A stretch of DNA of 64,000 bases from Sphingomonadales bacterium. Lineage in GTDB: Bacteria; Pseudomonadota; Alphaproteobacteria; Sphingomonadales; Sphingomonadaceae. Location of the stretch: the NCBI GenBank assembly GCA_027486895.1, contig JAIXOE010000037.1, positions 62,001 to 126,000 of the forward strand, written 5' to 3'. Below the pieces are notes generated by a model. That model worked only from the letters and a program-made list of their open reading frames with translations, had not been told where the DNA came from and made no database searches. Below are positions 29,851 through 42,851 of the stretch, piece after piece (positions within the stretch are counted from its first letter, which is position 1; the number at the start of each line of letters is the position of its first letter). A program made the position numbers and the translations under genes.

Positions 29851-31791
29851 ATGATTAGCTTCATTCGTTCGCTTATTAACTCCAAATTTGGCGCAATTTT
29901 CGCTTTGTTATTCATCGGAATGATTGCCATAGCCTTTGCGCTTGGTGATGTGTCCGGATCGGGCAACTTTGGCGGTTTGAGTGGCGGGAACGTTGCGCGT
30001 GTGGGTGACCGGAACATTACATTGGGCGAACTCAATGACGCTCTTGATAATCGCTTGAAGGCGGAACGTCAGAATAACCCGACACTGAACATGGCCAGCT
30101 TCGTTGAAGGCGGCGGATTGGACTCAACGCTCGAGCAGTTGATCAATCGGTACGCAATTACGGTATTTGGTGACGAATATGGGGTGGCCGTAAGCAAACG
30201 GCTTGTAGACTCTGAAATTCGCAAGATACCCGGTGCCATGGGCCTTGATGGAAAGTTTAGCGCCGATGCCTTTCGCGCATTTGCGCAGCAAATCGGTGTA
30301 AGTGAAAAAGCCATTCGTGACGATCTGACACAGAATTTATTCGCGCAACAAATCTTGCCGTCTGCTGCAAGCGGCCCCCCAGCACCCGATGGTATGGTTC
30401 TGCCTTATGCATCATTGATGCTTGAGCAGCGCGCCGGACAAATCGCGTCGCTTCCAGCAACTGCATTTCTGCCCAAAGCCCCTCCAAGCGCTGCGGTATT
30501 GGCCAAATTCTATTCTGATAACGCGGTTAAATTCACGATCCCTGAAAAGCGCGCAATTAGCTACGCGATTTTTGACAAGACCATCATCGCGGCCCGCGCA
30601 AAACCAACTGAGGCGGATATCGCGGCATATTACAAAGCCAACGCGGCAAAGTTCGCTGCATCGGAAAGCCGCAACATCAGTCAGGTTATTGTGCCCACCG
30701 AAGCTGCTGCGAAGTCGGTCATTAGCCAGGTCACCGCGGGCAAGACATTGTCTGAAGTCGCCAATGGTTTGGGACTGTCCGTAACGACAACAGCCAACGT
30801 CAGCAAAAGCAGCCTTGCCAGCACGGCCACCCCCGCGGTGGCAGACGCAGTATTTGCGGCAAATCAGGGTTCATTGGCAAAACCTGCGCGCGGTAAGCTC
30901 GGATGGACCGTTGCACGCGTGGATAGCGTGAACAATGTCACCGCAAAGTCTCTCGCGGCAGCGCGCGCAGACATTGAAAAAGAACTATTGCAAACACGCA
31001 GCGAGGAAATGCTGACGGAGATGACTTCGGAAATCGAAGATGCATTTGCCGACGGCGCGACGATATCTGACATTGCCAAGCAAAATGGCCTATCGGTCAG
31101 CACCTCGCCAAAATTGCTCGCAACGGGTCAGGATATCAGCAACCCTGCATATAAGCCCATTCCCGAAATGCAGGTCATTCTGCCCGCAGCATTTCAGATG
31201 GAAACCAGCGGCGAGGCACAATTGGTTGAGTTGGTCCCCGGCGAGAAATTCGCGATGATAGCCGTTGCTGATTATGACGAAGCTGCGCCGCCACCCCTTG
31301 GTGAGGTCCGCGCGCTGGTTCAACAGCAATGGGCATTTTCAGAAGGCGCAAAGGGCGCACGCGCTGCTGCAGACCGATTGCGCAAGTTGGTCGATGGCGG
31401 CCAACCGCTTCAAACCGCTCTAGCCGCAGCCAATGTCCAAGGCGCGCAAATCGAGAAACTGACCGGAACGCGTGCAGACTTGTCACGCGAGGGCAAACCC
31501 GTGCCTCCGCCATTGTCACTTATGTTCGCAATGAAGAAAGGCACCGCCAAGATTGTGCAGGCTGGCGGCGACCGCGGATGGTATGTTGTATACTTGACGG
31601 ACGTCATTAAAGGCAACGCGAGTGGCAATGCAGACCTCCTGCGTGCTCGCAAGCAAGAGCTTTCTGGCGTATTGCAGCAGGAATATGCTGCACAATTGGT
31701 CGTTGCTGCATCGAAAGATGCCGGTGTTGAAAAGAATGCAGACGGGATCGCCGAACTGCGCACGCGCCTCACCAACCGTGACGGCAACTAA
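29851..31791 (+). CDS. ppiD: Peptidylprolyl isomerase, PpiD/SurA-N type
   Basis: MISFIRSLINSKFGAIFALLFIGMIAIAFALGDVSG N-terminal TM anchor; SurA_N-type and parvulin-like regions. Confidence 0.88.
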   Translation: MISFIRSLINSKFGAIFALLFIGMIAIAFALGDVSGSGNFGGLSGGNVARVGDRNITLGELNDALDNRLKAERQNNPTLNMASFVEGGGLDSTLEQLINRYAITVFGDEYGVAVSKRLVDSEIRKIPGAMGLDGKFSADAFRAFAQQIGVSEKAIRDDLTQNLFAQQILPSAASGPPAPDGMVLPYASLMLEQRAGQIASLPATAFLPKAPPSAAVLAKFYSDNAVKFTIPEKRAISYAIFDKTIIAARAKPTEADIAAYYKANAAKFAASESRNISQVIVPTEAAAKSVISQVTAGKTLSEVANGLGLSVTTTANVSKSSLASTATPAVADAVFAANQGSLAKPARGKLGWTVARVDSVNNVTAKSLAAARADIEKELLQTRSEEMLTEMTSEIEDAFADGATISDIAKQNGLSVSTSPKLLATGQDISNPAYKPIPEMQVILPAAFQMETSGEAQLVELVPGEKFAMIAVADYDEAAPPPLGEVRALVQQQWAFSEGAKGARAAADRLRKLVDGGQPLQTALAAANVQGAQIEKLTGTRADLSREGKPVPPPLSLMFAMKKGTAKIVQAGGDRGWYVVYLTDVIKGNASGNADLLRARKQELSGVLQQEYAAQLVVAASKDAGVEKNADGIAELRTRLTNRDGN

Positions 31792-33253
31792 GCCCGAACT
31801 CATTTGGCGAAAGCGCATTGCTGATACCGAAACGCCGGTGTCAGCAGCGCTTAAGCTGTTTCAGCCTGAGCGCGGTGACTTCATTCTGGAATCCGTGGAA
31901 GGCGGCGAAACGCGCGGGCGTCATAGCCTTATTGGCATAGCTCCAGATCTGGTGTTTCGCGCTGCCGGCGACAAAGCGGAAATCAACAGCCAGTGGATGA
32001 GCAATCGGGACGCCTTCGTGCCTTCCCCGCTGCCATCATTGGACGCGTTGCGTGCACTCGCAGCAGATTGCCGCATGGACGTTCCTGAGGAACTGCCGCC
32101 AGCGCTTGCATGCTTGGTGGGCTATTTTGGTTACGAAACAATCGGTTTGGTAGAAAAGCTGCCACGCGCGCCGCAATCAGCTCTTGAGCTGCCTGACATG
32201 CTGTTTGTTCGGCCAACTGTCATATTGCTGTTTGACCGGCTCAAAGATGAAATGTTCCTCGTGTCCCCGGTATGGACTGGCCTCGGTGATACGCAGGCGG
32301 TGGCATTGGCCAATGAACGCCTCGATGAGACAGAGCGGCTTTTGGACGCAGGGCATATAGCTTTGGCAAACGCGCCATCACACTCAGATGAACGTGATCT
32401 AGAGCTCACGCCTGTGTTGCCCGAGGGCCGCTATGCAGACATGGTTGCTTCTGCCAAAAACTACATTGAGGCAGGCGATATATTCCAAGTCGTGCTTGCC
32501 CAGCGGTTCACCGCGCCATTCGATTTGCCGCCTGTGCATTTGTACCGAGCCTTACGGCGGATCAATCCGTCACCCTTTCTGTACTTCATCGATCTTCCCG
32601 GCTTTGCGCTGATCGGCTCAAGTCCCGAGATATTGGTGCGTGCGCGCGGTGGCGAAGTGACCATCAGGCCGATTGCTGGAACCCGTCCGCGTGGCAAGAG
32701 CAGCATCGAAGACGCTGAAAACCGCGCCTCTTTATTGGCTGACCCGAAAGAGCGCGCAGAACATCTCATGTTGCTCGACCTCGGTAGAAACGACGTCGGC
32801 CGCGTAACCAAAGGCGGGAGCGTAACCGTCACGGACAGTTACATGGTCGAATTTTACAGCCATGTGATGCATATCGTATCCAACGTTGTTGGGGAGCTTG
32901 CCGAGGATAAAGACGCCATCGACGCTTTGTTCGCAGGCTTTCCCGCTGGCACTGTTTCAGGTGCACCCAAAGTCCGTGCATGCGAGATAATCGCTGAACT
33001 CGAACCCGAGACCCGCGGCGCGTATGCTGGCGGCGTTGGATATTTCTCGCCCAATGGCGATATGGATAGCTGCATCGTCCTGCGCACTGCGGTTGTTAAA
33101 GACGGCGTGATGCATGTTCAGGCTGGTGCCGGTATTGTTGCCGACAGCAATCCCGAATATGAGCAGCGTGAGTGCGAAGCAAAAGCCGGGGCGCTCATTG
33201 CTGCTGCGCGTGAGGCTATTCGTATCGCGGGTGAAGCAAAATTTGGACAGTAG
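31778..33253 (+). CDS. trpE: Anthranilate synthase component I
   Basis: YFGYETIGLVEKLP, PSPFLYFIDLPGFALIGSSPEILVR, PIAGTRPRG, FPAGTVSGAPKVRACEII; GTG start. Confidence 0.96.
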   Translation: MTATKPELIWRKRIADTETPVSAALKLFQPERGDFILESVEGGETRGRHSLIGIAPDLVFRAAGDKAEINSQWMSNRDAFVPSPLPSLDALRALAADCRMDVPEELPPALACLVGYFGYETIGLVEKLPRAPQSALELPDMLFVRPTVILLFDRLKDEMFLVSPVWTGLGDTQAVALANERLDETERLLDAGHIALANAPSHSDERDLELTPVLPEGRYADMVASAKNYIEAGDIFQVVLAQRFTAPFDLPPVHLYRALRRINPSPFLYFIDLPGFALIGSSPEILVRARGGEVTIRPIAGTRPRGKSSIEDAENRASLLADPKERAEHLMLLDLGRNDVGRVTKGGSVTVTDSYMVEFYSHVMHIVSNVVGELAEDKDAIDALFAGFPAGTVSGAPKVRACEIIAELEPETRGAYAGGVGYFSPNGDMDSCIVLRTAVVKDGVMHVQAGAGIVADSNPEYEQRECEAKAGALIAAAREAIRIAGEAKFGQ

Positions 33254-33288
33254 CTTGACGGTCACGTAAAGGTCGTTAGCTAGTATCG

Positions 33289-34353
33289 ATGCGTAATTTT
33301 CTTATAGCTTCACTGGCATTATTGTCCGCAATTCCTGCTCTGGCTCAATCCGAAGTTGCGCCCCCCACCGAGGCTGACGCGGCCTTCGCTGACTTTACCT
33401 TTGCGAGTGGCGAACGCCTGCCAGAACTCAAAATTCATTACACAACCCTTGGAACGCCAACGCGCGATTCGAGAGGCAATGTCACCAACGCCGTGATGAT
33501 CCTCCATGGCACCGGCGGCACTGGGCATCAGTTTTTTCAACCGCAATTTGCAGGCGAGCTTTTCGGCCCTGGCCAAGTGCTCGACACATCCAAATATTTT
33601 ATCATCTTGCCGGACAATATCGGCCATGGAAAGTCGACCAAGCCAAGCGACGGGCTTCGTATGGCGTTTCCGAAATATGACTATGCCGACATGATTTCGG
33701 CGCAACATCGGTTGGTCACCGAAAAACTAGGCGTGAAAAAGCTGAAGCTGATCCTTGGGACCTCAATGGGTTGCATGCATGCATTTATGTGGGGTGCGAC
33801 CTACCCCAACGCCGTTGAGAAGCTGGCACCATTTGCGTGCCTTCCTGTCGAGATCGCTGGACAAAATCGCATGTGGCGCAAGCTTTCTATGGATGCGATC
33901 AAAGCTGATCCAACTTGGAACAACGGCAACTACACCGCACCGCCATTGGCGGGTCTGCGTACGGCGGCGACGCTTAGCATGGTGGCTGGTGCAAATCCGC
34001 TGGCGTTGCAGGCACAATATCCAACCCGCGCCGCCGCAGAGGCGTTTACAGATGAAGCCTTCGCGCGGACCGTTACGCGCAACGATGCAAATGACATCAT
34101 CTATCAGTTGGATTCTTCGCGGAACTACAACCCATGGCCAACGCTTGAATCGATCAAGGCTCCGACCTTATGGATTAACTCGGCCGATGATTTCATCAAC
34201 CCGCCAAACTATGGCATCACGGAACTTGCCATCAACCGGATGCCAACGACGAAGTTCATCCTCATCCCTGCGTCTATCGAAACAAAGGGCCATGGAACGC
34301 ATACTTGGGCCAAATTCTGGAAGGACGACCTCGCAAAATTGCTTGCGCAATAG
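33289..34353 (+). CDS. Secreted MetX-like alpha/beta-fold hydrolase
   Basis: Signal peptide [34 protein letters not shown] nucleophile elbow, Asp (NSADDFINP) and His (KGHGTHTW). Confidence 0.85.
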   Translation: MRNFLIASLALLSAIPALAQSEVAPPTEADAAFADFTFASGERLPELKIHYTTLGTPTRDSRGNVTNAVMILHGTGGTGHQFFQPQFAGELFGPGQVLDTSKYFIILPDNIGHGKSTKPSDGLRMAFPKYDYADMISAQHRLVTEKLGVKKLKLILGTSMGCMHAFMWGATYPNAVEKLAPFACLPVEIAGQNRMWRKLSMDAIKADPTWNNGNYTAPPLAGLRTAATLSMVAGANPLALQAQYPTRAAAEAFTDEAFARTVTRNDANDIIYQLDSSRNYNPWPTLESIKAPTLWINSADDFINPPNYGITELAINRMPTTKFILIPASIETKGHGTHTWAKFWKDDLAKLLAQ

Positions 34354-34394
34354 TCCTCTTCCACCCGCGGGTTAAAGCCGCTAGTGCGTCGCCC

Positions 34395-34979
34395 ATGATC
34401 CTCGTTATCGACAATTACGACAGCTTCACTTGGAACCTCGTCCATTATCTGATGGAACTTGGGGCAGAGGTTGAGGTTGTTCGCAACGATCACATCTCGG
34501 CTGGCCAAGCCCTGTCATCTGGCGCCAAGGCCTTCCTGATTTCACCAGGTCCAAAAACGCCGAATGAGGCGGGCGTCAGCCTTGAACTGGTGGCGGCTTG
34601 TGCCGAGGCTGGAAAGCCATTGCTTGGCGTCTGCTTGGGGCACCAGACCATTGGCCAGTATTTTGGTGGCACCGTTGCCCGCGGCGGACTGATGCACGGC
34701 AAAACGTCGCCGGTCACACATGATGGGACCGGATTGTTTAAAGGCCTGCCTTCATCGTTTCAGGCGACGCGTTATCATTCGCTCATTGTGGAAAATGTAC
34801 CCTCCAGTTTGATTGTCAATGCGACGAGCGATGACGGTCATGTCATGGGCTTTCGTCACGCAACGTTGCCGATCCACAGCGTTCAATTTCATCCCGAAAG
34901 TATTGCGACGGAACATGGTCACGCCATGCTTGCCAATTTTATGCGTATTGCCGGCATGGCAGTGAGGGAGAGGGCATGA
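34395..34979 (+). CDS. trpG: Anthranilate synthase component II
   Basis: [45 protein letters not shown]. Confidence 0.96.
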   Translation: MILVIDNYDSFTWNLVHYLMELGAEVEVVRNDHISAGQALSSGAKAFLISPGPKTPNEAGVSLELVAACAEAGKPLLGVCLGHQTIGQYFGGTVARGGLMHGKTSPVTHDGTGLFKGLPSSFQATRYHSLIVENVPSSLIVNATSDDGHVMGFRHATLPIHSVQFHPESIATEHGHAMLANFMRIAGMAVRERA

Positions 34980-35971
34980 ACCCGTTTGGCCCGCTCCCCG
35001 ACCCGCAGCATCTGTTCAACCATGACGAGGCCGCACAGGCCTTTGCGGATATCCTCGACGCGCGTGCATCCGAAGATGAAATAGAGGCATTCCTGATCGC
35101 GCTTACCGCACGCGGCGAGACAATGGTGGAGATCGCCGCCGCTGCGCAGGCTATGCGCGAACGGCTAATCCCCATTGACGCCCCCGAAGGTGCGATCGAT
35201 GTCTGTGGTACGGGTGGTGACGGCCATCACACACTTAACGTTTCTACCGCTGTGTCGATTGTGGTCGCAGCATGCGAAGTTCCCGTAGCCAAGCATGGCA
35301 ATCGCGCGGCATCATCAAAGGCAGGTGCAGCTGATACGCTTGAAGCGCTGGGCCTTGATATGGAACGCGCCGGACGCATGGCGGAAGAAACGCTTAAAGA
35401 CCTTGGCATTTGCTTTTTGTTCGCGGCCAATCACCATCCGGCCATGAAGCGCATTCAGCCCATCCGTCAGCGGATCGGCCAGCGCACAATCTTCAACTTG
35501 ATGGGACCGCTCGCCAACCCCGCGCGCGTAAAACGCCAGTTGATCGGCATTGCCCGCCCCGCTTACGTCCCCGTTTATGCTGAGGCGCTTCATCATCTTG
35601 GCACCGAACATTCGCGGATCATTTCAGGCGACGAAGGCCTTGATGAACTGAGCCTAGCCGGCGGCAACGAAGTCGCTGTAGTCGAACCCGAAGGCGTCCG
35701 GTTCCAACGCACAAGCGCAGCCGATGCCGGCCTTCCTGTACATCCGGTAGAAGCCATACGTGGCGGCGATGCACAGCACAATGCGGCCGAATTGCGCAAA
35801 TTATTGCTTGGCGAGCATGGCGCCTATCGCGACGCTGTGCTTTTCAATGCAGCAGAGGCTTTGTTGGTTGCAGGTGTCGTTGAAACCATGCCCGACGGCG
35901 TTGAAGAAGCCGCCGAGGCGATCGACAAGGGGCTGGCCAATGCATTGCTAAACTGTTGGGTGAAATATTGA
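34976..35971 (+). CDS. trpD: Anthranilate phosphoribosyltransferase
   Basis: [42 protein letters not shown]. Confidence 0.96.
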   Translation: MNPFGPLPDPQHLFNHDEAAQAFADILDARASEDEIEAFLIALTARGETMVEIAAAAQAMRERLIPIDAPEGAIDVCGTGGDGHHTLNVSTAVSIVVAACEVPVAKHGNRAASSKAGAADTLEALGLDMERAGRMAEETLKDLGICFLFAANHHPAMKRIQPIRQRIGQRTIFNLMGPLANPARVKRQLIGIARPAYVPVYAEALHHLGTEHSRIISGDEGLDELSLAGGNEVAVVEPEGVRFQRTSAADAGLPVHPVEAIRGGDAQHNAAELRKLLLGEHGAYRDAVLFNAAEALLVAGVVETMPDGVEEAAEAIDKGLANALLNCWVKY

Positions 35972-36753
35972 TGGCCGACAAGCTTGCCGAAATCTGCGCG
36001 ACCAAGCGCACGGAAGTGGCGGAACGGAAACCGAAAGGCTTGTCGCATTGGCCTGCCCCTTCGCCGCCGCGTGGGTTTGAAACGGCGCTGCGGTCCAAAA
36101 GCGCATCGGGCATTGCGCTGATCGCGGAAATCAAAAAAGCGAGCCCGTCTAAAGGCCTCATCCGTGAGGATTTCGACCCTGCGGCACATGCGATGGCCTA
36201 TCAAGCGGGCGGTGCGGCGTGCCTATCCGTCTTGACCGACTCCCCTTATTTTCAGGGCCATGAGGATTATCTCATTGCTGCGCGTAACGCGTGCAACTTG
36301 CCGGTCATTCGCAAGGACTTCATGGTTGACCCGTGGCAGTGCGCTGAGGCCCGCCAAATGGGCGGCGATGCCATATTGATCATTGTCGCTGCTCTACACG
36401 ATGTAGCTATGGTTGAAATCGAAGAAGCTGCCTTCGCCGAAGGAATGGACGTTCTTATCGAGGTTCATGACGAAGCAGAATTGGAACGGGCACTCACCCG
36501 GCTCAAATCCAAATTGGTTGGCGTCAACAACCGCAACCTCAAGACGTTCGAAGTTGATCTGGCGACAACCGAACGCTTGGCGAAGATGGTGCCTGCCGAC
36601 ATATTGCTGGTGTGTGAAAGCGGCATTTCGACGCATTCCGATTGCCTGCGTATGGCGGCAAGCGGGATTAATACCTTCTTGGTGGGCGAAAGCCTGATGC
36701 GCGAAGCGGACGTTCAGCTTGCTACGCAACGGTTATTGACCGGACATGGCTGA
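35971..36753 (+). CDS. trpC: Indole-3-glycerol phosphate synthase
   Basis: [54 protein letters not shown] overlap with trpD. Confidence 0.96.
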   Translation: MADKLAEICATKRTEVAERKPKGLSHWPAPSPPRGFETALRSKSASGIALIAEIKKASPSKGLIREDFDPAAHAMAYQAGGAACLSVLTDSPYFQGHEDYLIAARNACNLPVIRKDFMVDPWQCAEARQMGGDAILIIVAALHDVAMVEIEEAAFAEGMDVLIEVHDEAELERALTRLKSKLVGVNNRNLKTFEVDLATTERLAKMVPADILLVCESGISTHSDCLRMAASGINTFLVGESLMREADVQLATQRLLTGHG

Positions 36754-37213
36754 TCTGACGCATCTGGGTGCTGATGGCGCGGCGCATATGGTGGATGTAT
36801 CCGCCAAAGCTGATACAGCGCGTGAAGCCGTTGCGGAAGGGCGTATTACGATGTCCGCCGAAGCACTTCAGGCTGTGCGTGCTGGCAACCTCAAAAAAGG
36901 CGATGTGCTTGGAACTGCTCGTGTCGCGGGCATCATGGCCGCAAAAAAGACCAGTGAGCTCATACCTCTCTGCCACCCGCTCATGCTCTCCAAAATTGCC
37001 ATCGAATTTGATTTTGAAGACCACGGCATTCGGGCAGAGGCGCGTGTGCGCTTGAATGGCCCGACGGGTGTCGAGATGGAAGCCTTAACCGCCGTATCAG
37101 TTGCCTTGCTCACACTTTACGACATGGCCAAGGCGCTGGATAAATTGATGGTCATTTCCGGCATCCGGTTGCTGTCCAAAACGGGCGGTAAATCTGGTGA
37201 CTGGCACGCATGA
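36746..37213 (+). CDS. moaC: Cyclic pyranopterin monophosphate synthase
   Basis: [32 protein letters not shown]. Confidence 0.96.
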   Translation: MADLTHLGADGAAHMVDVSAKADTAREAVAEGRITMSAEALQAVRAGNLKKGDVLGTARVAGIMAAKKTSELIPLCHPLMLSKIAIEFDFEDHGIRAEARVRLNGPTGVEMEALTAVSVALLTLYDMAKALDKLMVISGIRLLSKTGGKSGDWHA

Positions 37214-38391
37214 TTTCGGTCACCGAAGCGCAAGCCAGATTATTACAGCTGGCTACGCCATTGCCGTCCATCGAATTAGAACTTGCCAAGGCCGCGCGGC
37301 ATTATCTGCATGGCCCGCTCGTCTCTCTACGTACGCAGCCAGCGGCGGATCTTTCTGCGATGGACGGATTTGCAGTTTCGTCCACTGAATTTCCGGGGCC
37401 GTGGCACGTAATCGGCGAAAGCGCGGCTGGCCGGCCATTTGCAGGAACACTCAATTCAGGCGAAGCCGTCCGCATATTTACCGGTGGACATGTTCCTGCT
37501 GGCGCGGATGCAATCCTGATTCAGGAAGATGCCGCACGCGACGATGACCAATTATCTGCCGTCAATGGCGATGCACTTGCATATGGGCGCCATGTCCGAA
37601 AAGCGGGAAGCGATTTTTCGGAAAGAGATCAAATTCTCGAATCAGGCACGCTTCTGGAGGCCGGACCTATCGCCCTCGCCGCGATGGCGGGTCATGGAAC
37701 CGTTCATGTCGGTCGCTGGCCGCGCGTTACCATCGTGGCCACTGGAGACGAACTCATGCCCCCCGGGGCAGATTGCAGTCCAGCGCATATACCCTCGTCG
37801 AACAGCCCCATGTTACATACGATGCTATCAAGCATGCCATGCGAAATCGCCGATGCCGGCATCATCCGGGATAACTTGTCCGAACTGGAGAGCAGGCTGC
37901 GGATGCTCGCGCAAACTTCGGACATTATCGTAACGACTGGCGGTGCCTCAGTTGGCGACCATGATCTGGTCCAAACGGCGCTTTTCAATATCGGCGCAGA
38001 TATGGATTTTTGGAAGGTGGCCATGCGCCCCGGGAAACCCATCATGGCGGGAAAAATCGGCGATACTATTGTGCTTGGCCTGCCTGGAAACCCGTCATCA
38101 GCTTTCGTAACGGCCTTTTTGTTCCTGCTTCCACTCGTACGGCATATGGCGGGCGCCCCCGCGCCATTTCCGGAGCTTTTTGAAGCCCCCGTTGCAATCG
38201 CATTGCCCGCTGGCGGCAGCAGGACAGAGTATTTGCGGGCAAAGGTGGACGATGCGCTCATTACGCCTTTCCGGGCGCAAGATAGCGGCATGGTGTTGCC
38301 GCTGTCCCAAAGCAACGCGTTGATCGTTCACGAAACAAATGCTCCGGCAAAGCCGGCGGGCGCTTCGGTTCATTACCATCGCGTCGCTTGA
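37210..38391 (+). CDS. moeA: Molybdopterin molybdenumtransferase
   Basis: [58 protein letters not shown]. Confidence 0.96.
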   Translation: MISVTEAQARLLQLATPLPSIELELAKAARHYLHGPLVSLRTQPAADLSAMDGFAVSSTEFPGPWHVIGESAAGRPFAGTLNSGEAVRIFTGGHVPAGADAILIQEDAARDDDQLSAVNGDALAYGRHVRKAGSDFSERDQILESGTLLEAGPIALAAMAGHGTVHVGRWPRVTIVATGDELMPPGADCSPAHIPSSNSPMLHTMLSSMPCEIADAGIIRDNLSELESRLRMLAQTSDIIVTTGGASVGDHDLVQTALFNIGADMDFWKVAMRPGKPIMAGKIGDTIVLGLPGNPSSAFVTAFLFLLPLVRHMAGAPAPFPELFEAPVAIALPAGGSRTEYLRAKVDDALITPFRAQDSGMVLPLSQSNALIVHETNAPAKPAGASVHYHRVA

Positions 38392-38437
38392 GCATACATG
38401 ACTGCAAAATGCGTTTGTTCTTGACCTAACCGCATTT

Positions 38438-38463
38438 GTTCTCTAATCGTTCTTCTCATGTTC
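38438..38463 (+). promoter_or_regulatory. Overlapping alphaproteobacterial SOS (LexA) boxes
   Basis: GTTC-TCTAATC-GTTC-TTCTCAT-GTTC: two GTTC-N7-GTTC sites sharing the middle half-site, 21 bp upstream of lexA ATG. Confidence 0.88.
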
Positions 38464-38483
38464 AACATGATGGAACCCTGAAT

Positions 38484-39170
38484 ATGCTCACAGCCAAACA
38501 GCATGAACTGCTTGTGTTCATTAACCAGCGACTTGATGAAAGCGGTATTTCGCCCTCATTCGAAGAAATGAAGGAAGCGCTGGATTTGAAAAGCAAATCA
38601 GGCGTGCATCGGTTGATTGGTGCTTTGGAAGAGCGGGGCTTTATCCGCCGCCTCGCCAACCGCGCCCGCGCGCTTGAGGTAATGAAGCTGCCTGAGGGCG
38701 GTAACATGCGCAGCGATAATGTTACGAAACTGGCGCCCGCTATTGCTGGCAACAAGGCGCAGGTTAATCTGCCCGTTGCCGCAAATGACGTCATGGAAAT
38801 ACCGCTACATGGCAAAATCGCCGCTGGTGTCCCAATTGAAGCGTTGGAAGGGCAAAGTTCCTTGTCTGTGCCAATGGCGCTTTTGGGCGCTGGCGAGCAT
38901 TATGCGCTTGAGGTGTCGGGTGACTCAATGATCGAGGCTGGGATATTGGATGGTGATTATGCACTCATCCGTAAAGCCACGACCGCGCGCGACGGCGAGA
39001 TTGTGGTAGCACTGGTGCGCGGCGAAGAAGCGACGCTTAAATATCTGCGCCGCGAGGGTCAGCAAATCCGGTTGGATCCCGCCAATAGCACCTATGAACC
39101 GCAATATTATGCACAGCATGAAGTTGAGGTACAGGGAAAGCTTGCGGGCCTATTACGCAGATATCATTGA
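38484..39170 (+). CDS. lexA: LexA repressor
   Basis: [44 protein letters not shown]; Ser-Lys peptidase residues in [12 protein letters not shown] and [14 protein letters not shown]. Confidence 0.98.
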   Translation: MLTAKQHELLVFINQRLDESGISPSFEEMKEALDLKSKSGVHRLIGALEERGFIRRLANRARALEVMKLPEGGNMRSDNVTKLAPAIAGNKAQVNLPVAANDVMEIPLHGKIAAGVPIEALEGQSSLSVPMALLGAGEHYALEVSGDSMIEAGILDGDYALIRKATTARDGEIVVALVRGEEATLKYLRREGQQIRLDPANSTYEPQYYAQHEVEVQGKLAGLLRRYH

Positions 39171-41281
39171 TCTAAATTGTTGTTCTGCCGCGCGATTTTG
39201 GCGGCATGAACCCATGGCATATGCGCGCGATTTTCATTAGCGGTAATCACGCGCTGGTCTGCCAAATATATAGCAAGGCCGCCGGTCTGTTCTAGCAGCG
39301 CGCGATCAGCTTTCATCCACTTGGGCTGGCACGTTTTCGGTAACCAGCGGTCGCTAATGACGATGTCGACACGCTTGCAGGCTGCAGCCATCTCCATATT
39401 GGGGACTTGATAGGCCGTTCGCGTGGCTAATATCGTCCATGTTCGGTTGTGTGCAGCAACCGATATAATGCAATTGTCAGGAGAGCACCTTGCCCCCGGC
39501 CACTTTTCAATCGGCGTGGCAACAGCATTGCTTCCCGCCTTTTCCGATATCATGTCCCGAACAAAGTCACCGGCCTTACCGCGCAATAGAGCAACTTCTC
39601 CGTCGGCAGTTACGAAAGCGAGATGCTTTCCGTCACCTGTGACTAAGATATTTGGACGGGGAGCCAATATCATGCCGGCAATACCGATAAGGAAAATTGG
39701 AATGCCGACATAACGGATGTTGGTTTGAAGAAGGCCAAATATCAGTGCACCTGCCCAAAATGCGGAAAAAGACCAGATCGGCATTTCAGGCATCATAGAT
39801 ACCGCGCCCGGTAGCCCGCTGACAAAATGTGCTAACGCCAATATCGCTGAAATCCCCTGCCCAGCCAGCCACCAAAATGGCAGGCCAAGCCCAACCAAAT
39901 CGAGGGCAAGTGCCAATGCTTCCAATGGCATAATAACAAAAGTCGTCATGGGGATGGCAATGACATTGGCAAAAGCCCCATAAAGCCCCGTCTTATGGAA
40001 ATGGAACAACGCGATCGGCGCCAAGACGATTTCGAATGCGAGCCCAGTACGCACCAGCGAAGCAACGCCACGCCCCAGACGGCGAATTCTAGACTCGTCC
40101 CGCCGCTCGGTAAATCGCTTCACCACCGGCAATTCGTGGATGATGACAATGGTGGCGACTGCCGCGAAGCTAAGCTGAAAACTTGGCCCGGCCATTGCCT
40201 CAGGCCAAAACAGGAGCACACACAGAGCACCAAACGCAACCAACCGCAAGGTGAGCGCTTCCCTCCCCAAAGCCAACGCGACAAGCACAAGAAGCGCTGC
40301 AATGCAGGACCTTATCGTCGGGACTTCGGCGCCAGTTAAAAGGGTATAAGCCAGCGCACCCGTTGCAGCAGCGGCAGCAGCACAAATAGGCACCGAAACG
40401 CGCAAGGCGAGCCAAGATGACAATGACATCAACCGACTGACCGCGATGAAAATAAATCCAACGACGGCAGTGACGTGAAGCCCGCTGATCGACAGCAGAT
40501 GCGCCAACCCACTGTCGCGCATCGCTTGTGCATCCGCTTCGCTGATATGACCTTGGTCACCCGTCACAAGCGCAGCGCCGATTGCACCGGCATTTCCCGC
40601 CATGGACGTCAAAATATGCTGCGTGAGTTGTTCCCGTTTGGCCGAAAAAACAGTATTGGTATTTGCGGGCTTAATGAGGGTTACGGTTCCCAATGCAGAC
40701 CCGGTTGCGCCAATCTGCTGGAACCAGGCCCGACGCGCAAAATCATATCCTCCAGGCAAGGTTGGACCAGCAGGCGGCATCAACCGCGCACGCAATCTGA
40801 TCACCGCGCCTGACTGGAACACTGGCTGAAATTGTTCTGGGGTAAGGTTGACGCGAACGATTGCAGGTAATCCAGCCTCGGCGCTCGTAACAAGACGCAG
40901 CCGAACGACCTCCCGGGCCGAGATATTCTCCACGGCTTCAATCCGGCCATAAAACTCGCCAATCCATATTTTGCCAAGCACGGGCGCTGCCACGGTCGCG
41001 GATTTCAGGCTAATAAGCCCAAAACCAAACGAGACGGTGATTGCGGCAATACCTAAAACTTGCCGACAGCGGCTATGCGGCCTCGCCAAAAATGCGAACA
41101 GCACAAGCGCGAGCGCAAGTAACAACAATCCTGGAATCGCCGAAGCTCCACCAAATTGCCAAATGGCCACCCCAATTCCAATACCCACGGGCAACCACAG
41201 GGGCAGCTGATCACGTTCGCGATCAAGCCAGTTTTCGAGGACACCACCCCACATACCGCCCGCGCGTGCGCTAGCCATATT
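39164..41281 (-). CDS. ComEC/Rec2-family DNA-uptake membrane protein
   Basis: [35 protein letters not shown]-type competence motif; many TM segments; ends convergently over the lexA stop. Confidence 0.88.
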   Translation of the reverse strand, partial: NMASARAGGMWGGVLENWLDRERDQLPLWLPVGIGIGVAIWQFGGASAIPGLLLLALALVLFAFLARPHSRCRQVLGIAAITVSFGFGLISLKSATVAAPVLGKIWIGEFYGRIEAVENISAREVVRLRLVTSAEAGLPAIVRVNLTPEQFQPVFQSGAVIRLRARLMPPAGPTLPGGYDFARRAWFQQIGATGSALGTVTLIKPANTNTVFSAKREQLTQHILTSMAGNAGAIGAALVTGDQGHISEADAQAMRDSGLAHLLSISGLHVTAVVGFIFIAVSRLMSLSSWLALRVSVPICAAAAAATGALAYTLLTGAEVPTIRSCIAALLVLVALALGREALTLRLVAFGALCVLLFWPEAMAGPSFQLSFAAVATIVIIHELPVVKRFTERRDESRIRRLGRGVASLVRTGLAFEIVLAPIALFHFHKTGLYGAFANVIAIPMTTFVIMPLEALALALDLVGLGLPFWWLAGQGISAILALAHFVSGLPGAVSMMPEMPIWSFSAFWAGALIFGLLQTNIRYVGIPIFLIGIAGMILAPRPNILVTGDGKHLAFVTADGEVALLRGKAGDFVRDMISEKAGSNAVATPIEKWPGARCSPDNCIISVAAHNRTWTILATRTAYQVPNMEMAAACKRVDIVISDRWLPKTCQPKWMKADRALLEQTGGLAIYLADQRVITANENRAHMPWVHAAKIARQNNNLDQ

Positions 41282-41564
41282 GTTGAGGGTCAAAATGTTC
41301 GATATCCCCGCCACAATGGCTGTGTACCATCAATGCGGAGCGTGGCAAATAACGCACTAATTTTCGGCTATTGTTTGCCTTGACGACCGCTAAATTTGCT
41401 ACCATTGGGCTAGCCAACGACAAAGCCATTTTCTCCCCATGAAATAGTGGCATTTGAAGGGCTGAAAGCAGTCGCAAACGACGTTTTGAGCGTCCTGTGT
41501 CTTAAACGGAAATATGCCCAATTGGGCAGCCCGCTTTTCGGGTAGCAATGTATGGAGTTTGAAA

Positions 41565-42851
41565 ATGGCCGAGAATAACGCAACTCTTACCGTTGGCGAA
41601 ACCAGCTTTGATTTGCCGATCATGAAGGGTTCGGAAGGACCCGACGTTATCGATATCCGTAAATTATATGCAGTGTCGGATCATTTCACCTTTGATCCTG
41701 GCTTCACGTCAACCGCGAGCTGCGAATCTGCCCTGACCTTCATCGATGGTGACGAGGGCATCCTTTTGCACCGGGGCTATTCCATCGAAGAACTTTCCGA
41801 ACAGTCGAGCTTCATGGAAGTGTCTTATCTGTTGTTGAATGGCGAATTGCCAACGAAGGCGCAGCTTGACCAGTTCAGCCATACCATTTCGCGTCACACC
41901 ATGCTGCACGAGCAGTTAGCGACATTCTACCGCGGCTTCCGCCGTGATGCACATCCAATGGCGATTATGTGCGGTGTAGTTGGCGCGCTTTCAGCATTTT
42001 ATCATGACTCCACTGACATCAGCGATCCGACGCACCGCATGATTTCGAGCCATCGTTTGATTGCCAAAATGCCAACAATCGCCGCAATGGCGTATAAATA
42101 TTCGGTCGGTCAGCCATTTGTCTATCCAGACAATAGCCTGTCATACACCGGCAACTTCCTGCGGATGACCTTTGGCGTTCCCGCTGAAGAATATGTTGTG
42201 AACCCAGTCATCGAACGCGCGATGGACCGGATATTCATCCTCCACGCCGACCATGAACAAAACGCCTCGACATCGACGGTGCGTCTTGCCGGATCATCGG
42301 GTGCAAATCCGTTTGCATGTATTGCGGCGGGCATTGCATGCCTCTGGGGCCCGGCACATGGCGGCGCTAACGAAGCTGCACTTAACATGCTGCGCGAAAT
42401 CGGCACCCCAGACCGTATTCCGCATTACATTGAGCGCGCAAAGGACAAGAATGATCCATTCCGCCTGATGGGCTTTGGACATCGTGTTTATAAAAACTAC
42501 GATCCGCGCGCTTCGGTCATGCAAAAGACGGTACGTGAGGTTCTGACCGAACTGAACATTACTGACCCAATCTTTGATGTTGCGATGCAGCTTGAAGAAA
42601 TGGCGCTAAATGATCCATATTTCATCGAAAAGAAGCTGTTCCCGAACGTAGATTTCTACTCAGGCATCATTTTGTCGGCGATTGGTTTCCCGACTGAAAT
42701 GTTCACAGTGTTGTTTGCACTTTCGCGCACCGTGGGTTGGGTTGCGCAGTGGAATGAAATGATTTCCGATCCGGCTCAAAAAATCGGTCGCCCGCGCCAG
42801 TTGTACACTGGGCCAAACCACCGCCCATATCCGGGCCTCGCCCAGCGTTAA
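41565..42851 (+). CDS. gltA: Citrate synthase
   Basis: [73 protein letters not shown]. Confidence 0.98.
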   Translation: MAENNATLTVGETSFDLPIMKGSEGPDVIDIRKLYAVSDHFTFDPGFTSTASCESALTFIDGDEGILLHRGYSIEELSEQSSFMEVSYLLLNGELPTKAQLDQFSHTISRHTMLHEQLATFYRGFRRDAHPMAIMCGVVGALSAFYHDSTDISDPTHRMISSHRLIAKMPTIAAMAYKYSVGQPFVYPDNSLSYTGNFLRMTFGVPAEEYVVNPVIERAMDRIFILHADHEQNASTSTVRLAGSSGANPFACIAAGIACLWGPAHGGANEAALNMLREIGTPDRIPHYIERAKDKNDPFRLMGFGHRVYKNYDPRASVMQKTVREVLTELNITDPIFDVAMQLEEMALNDPYFIEKKLFPNVDFYSGIILSAIGFPTEMFTVLFALSRTVGWVAQWNEMISDPAQKIGRPRQLYTGPNHRPYPGLAQR

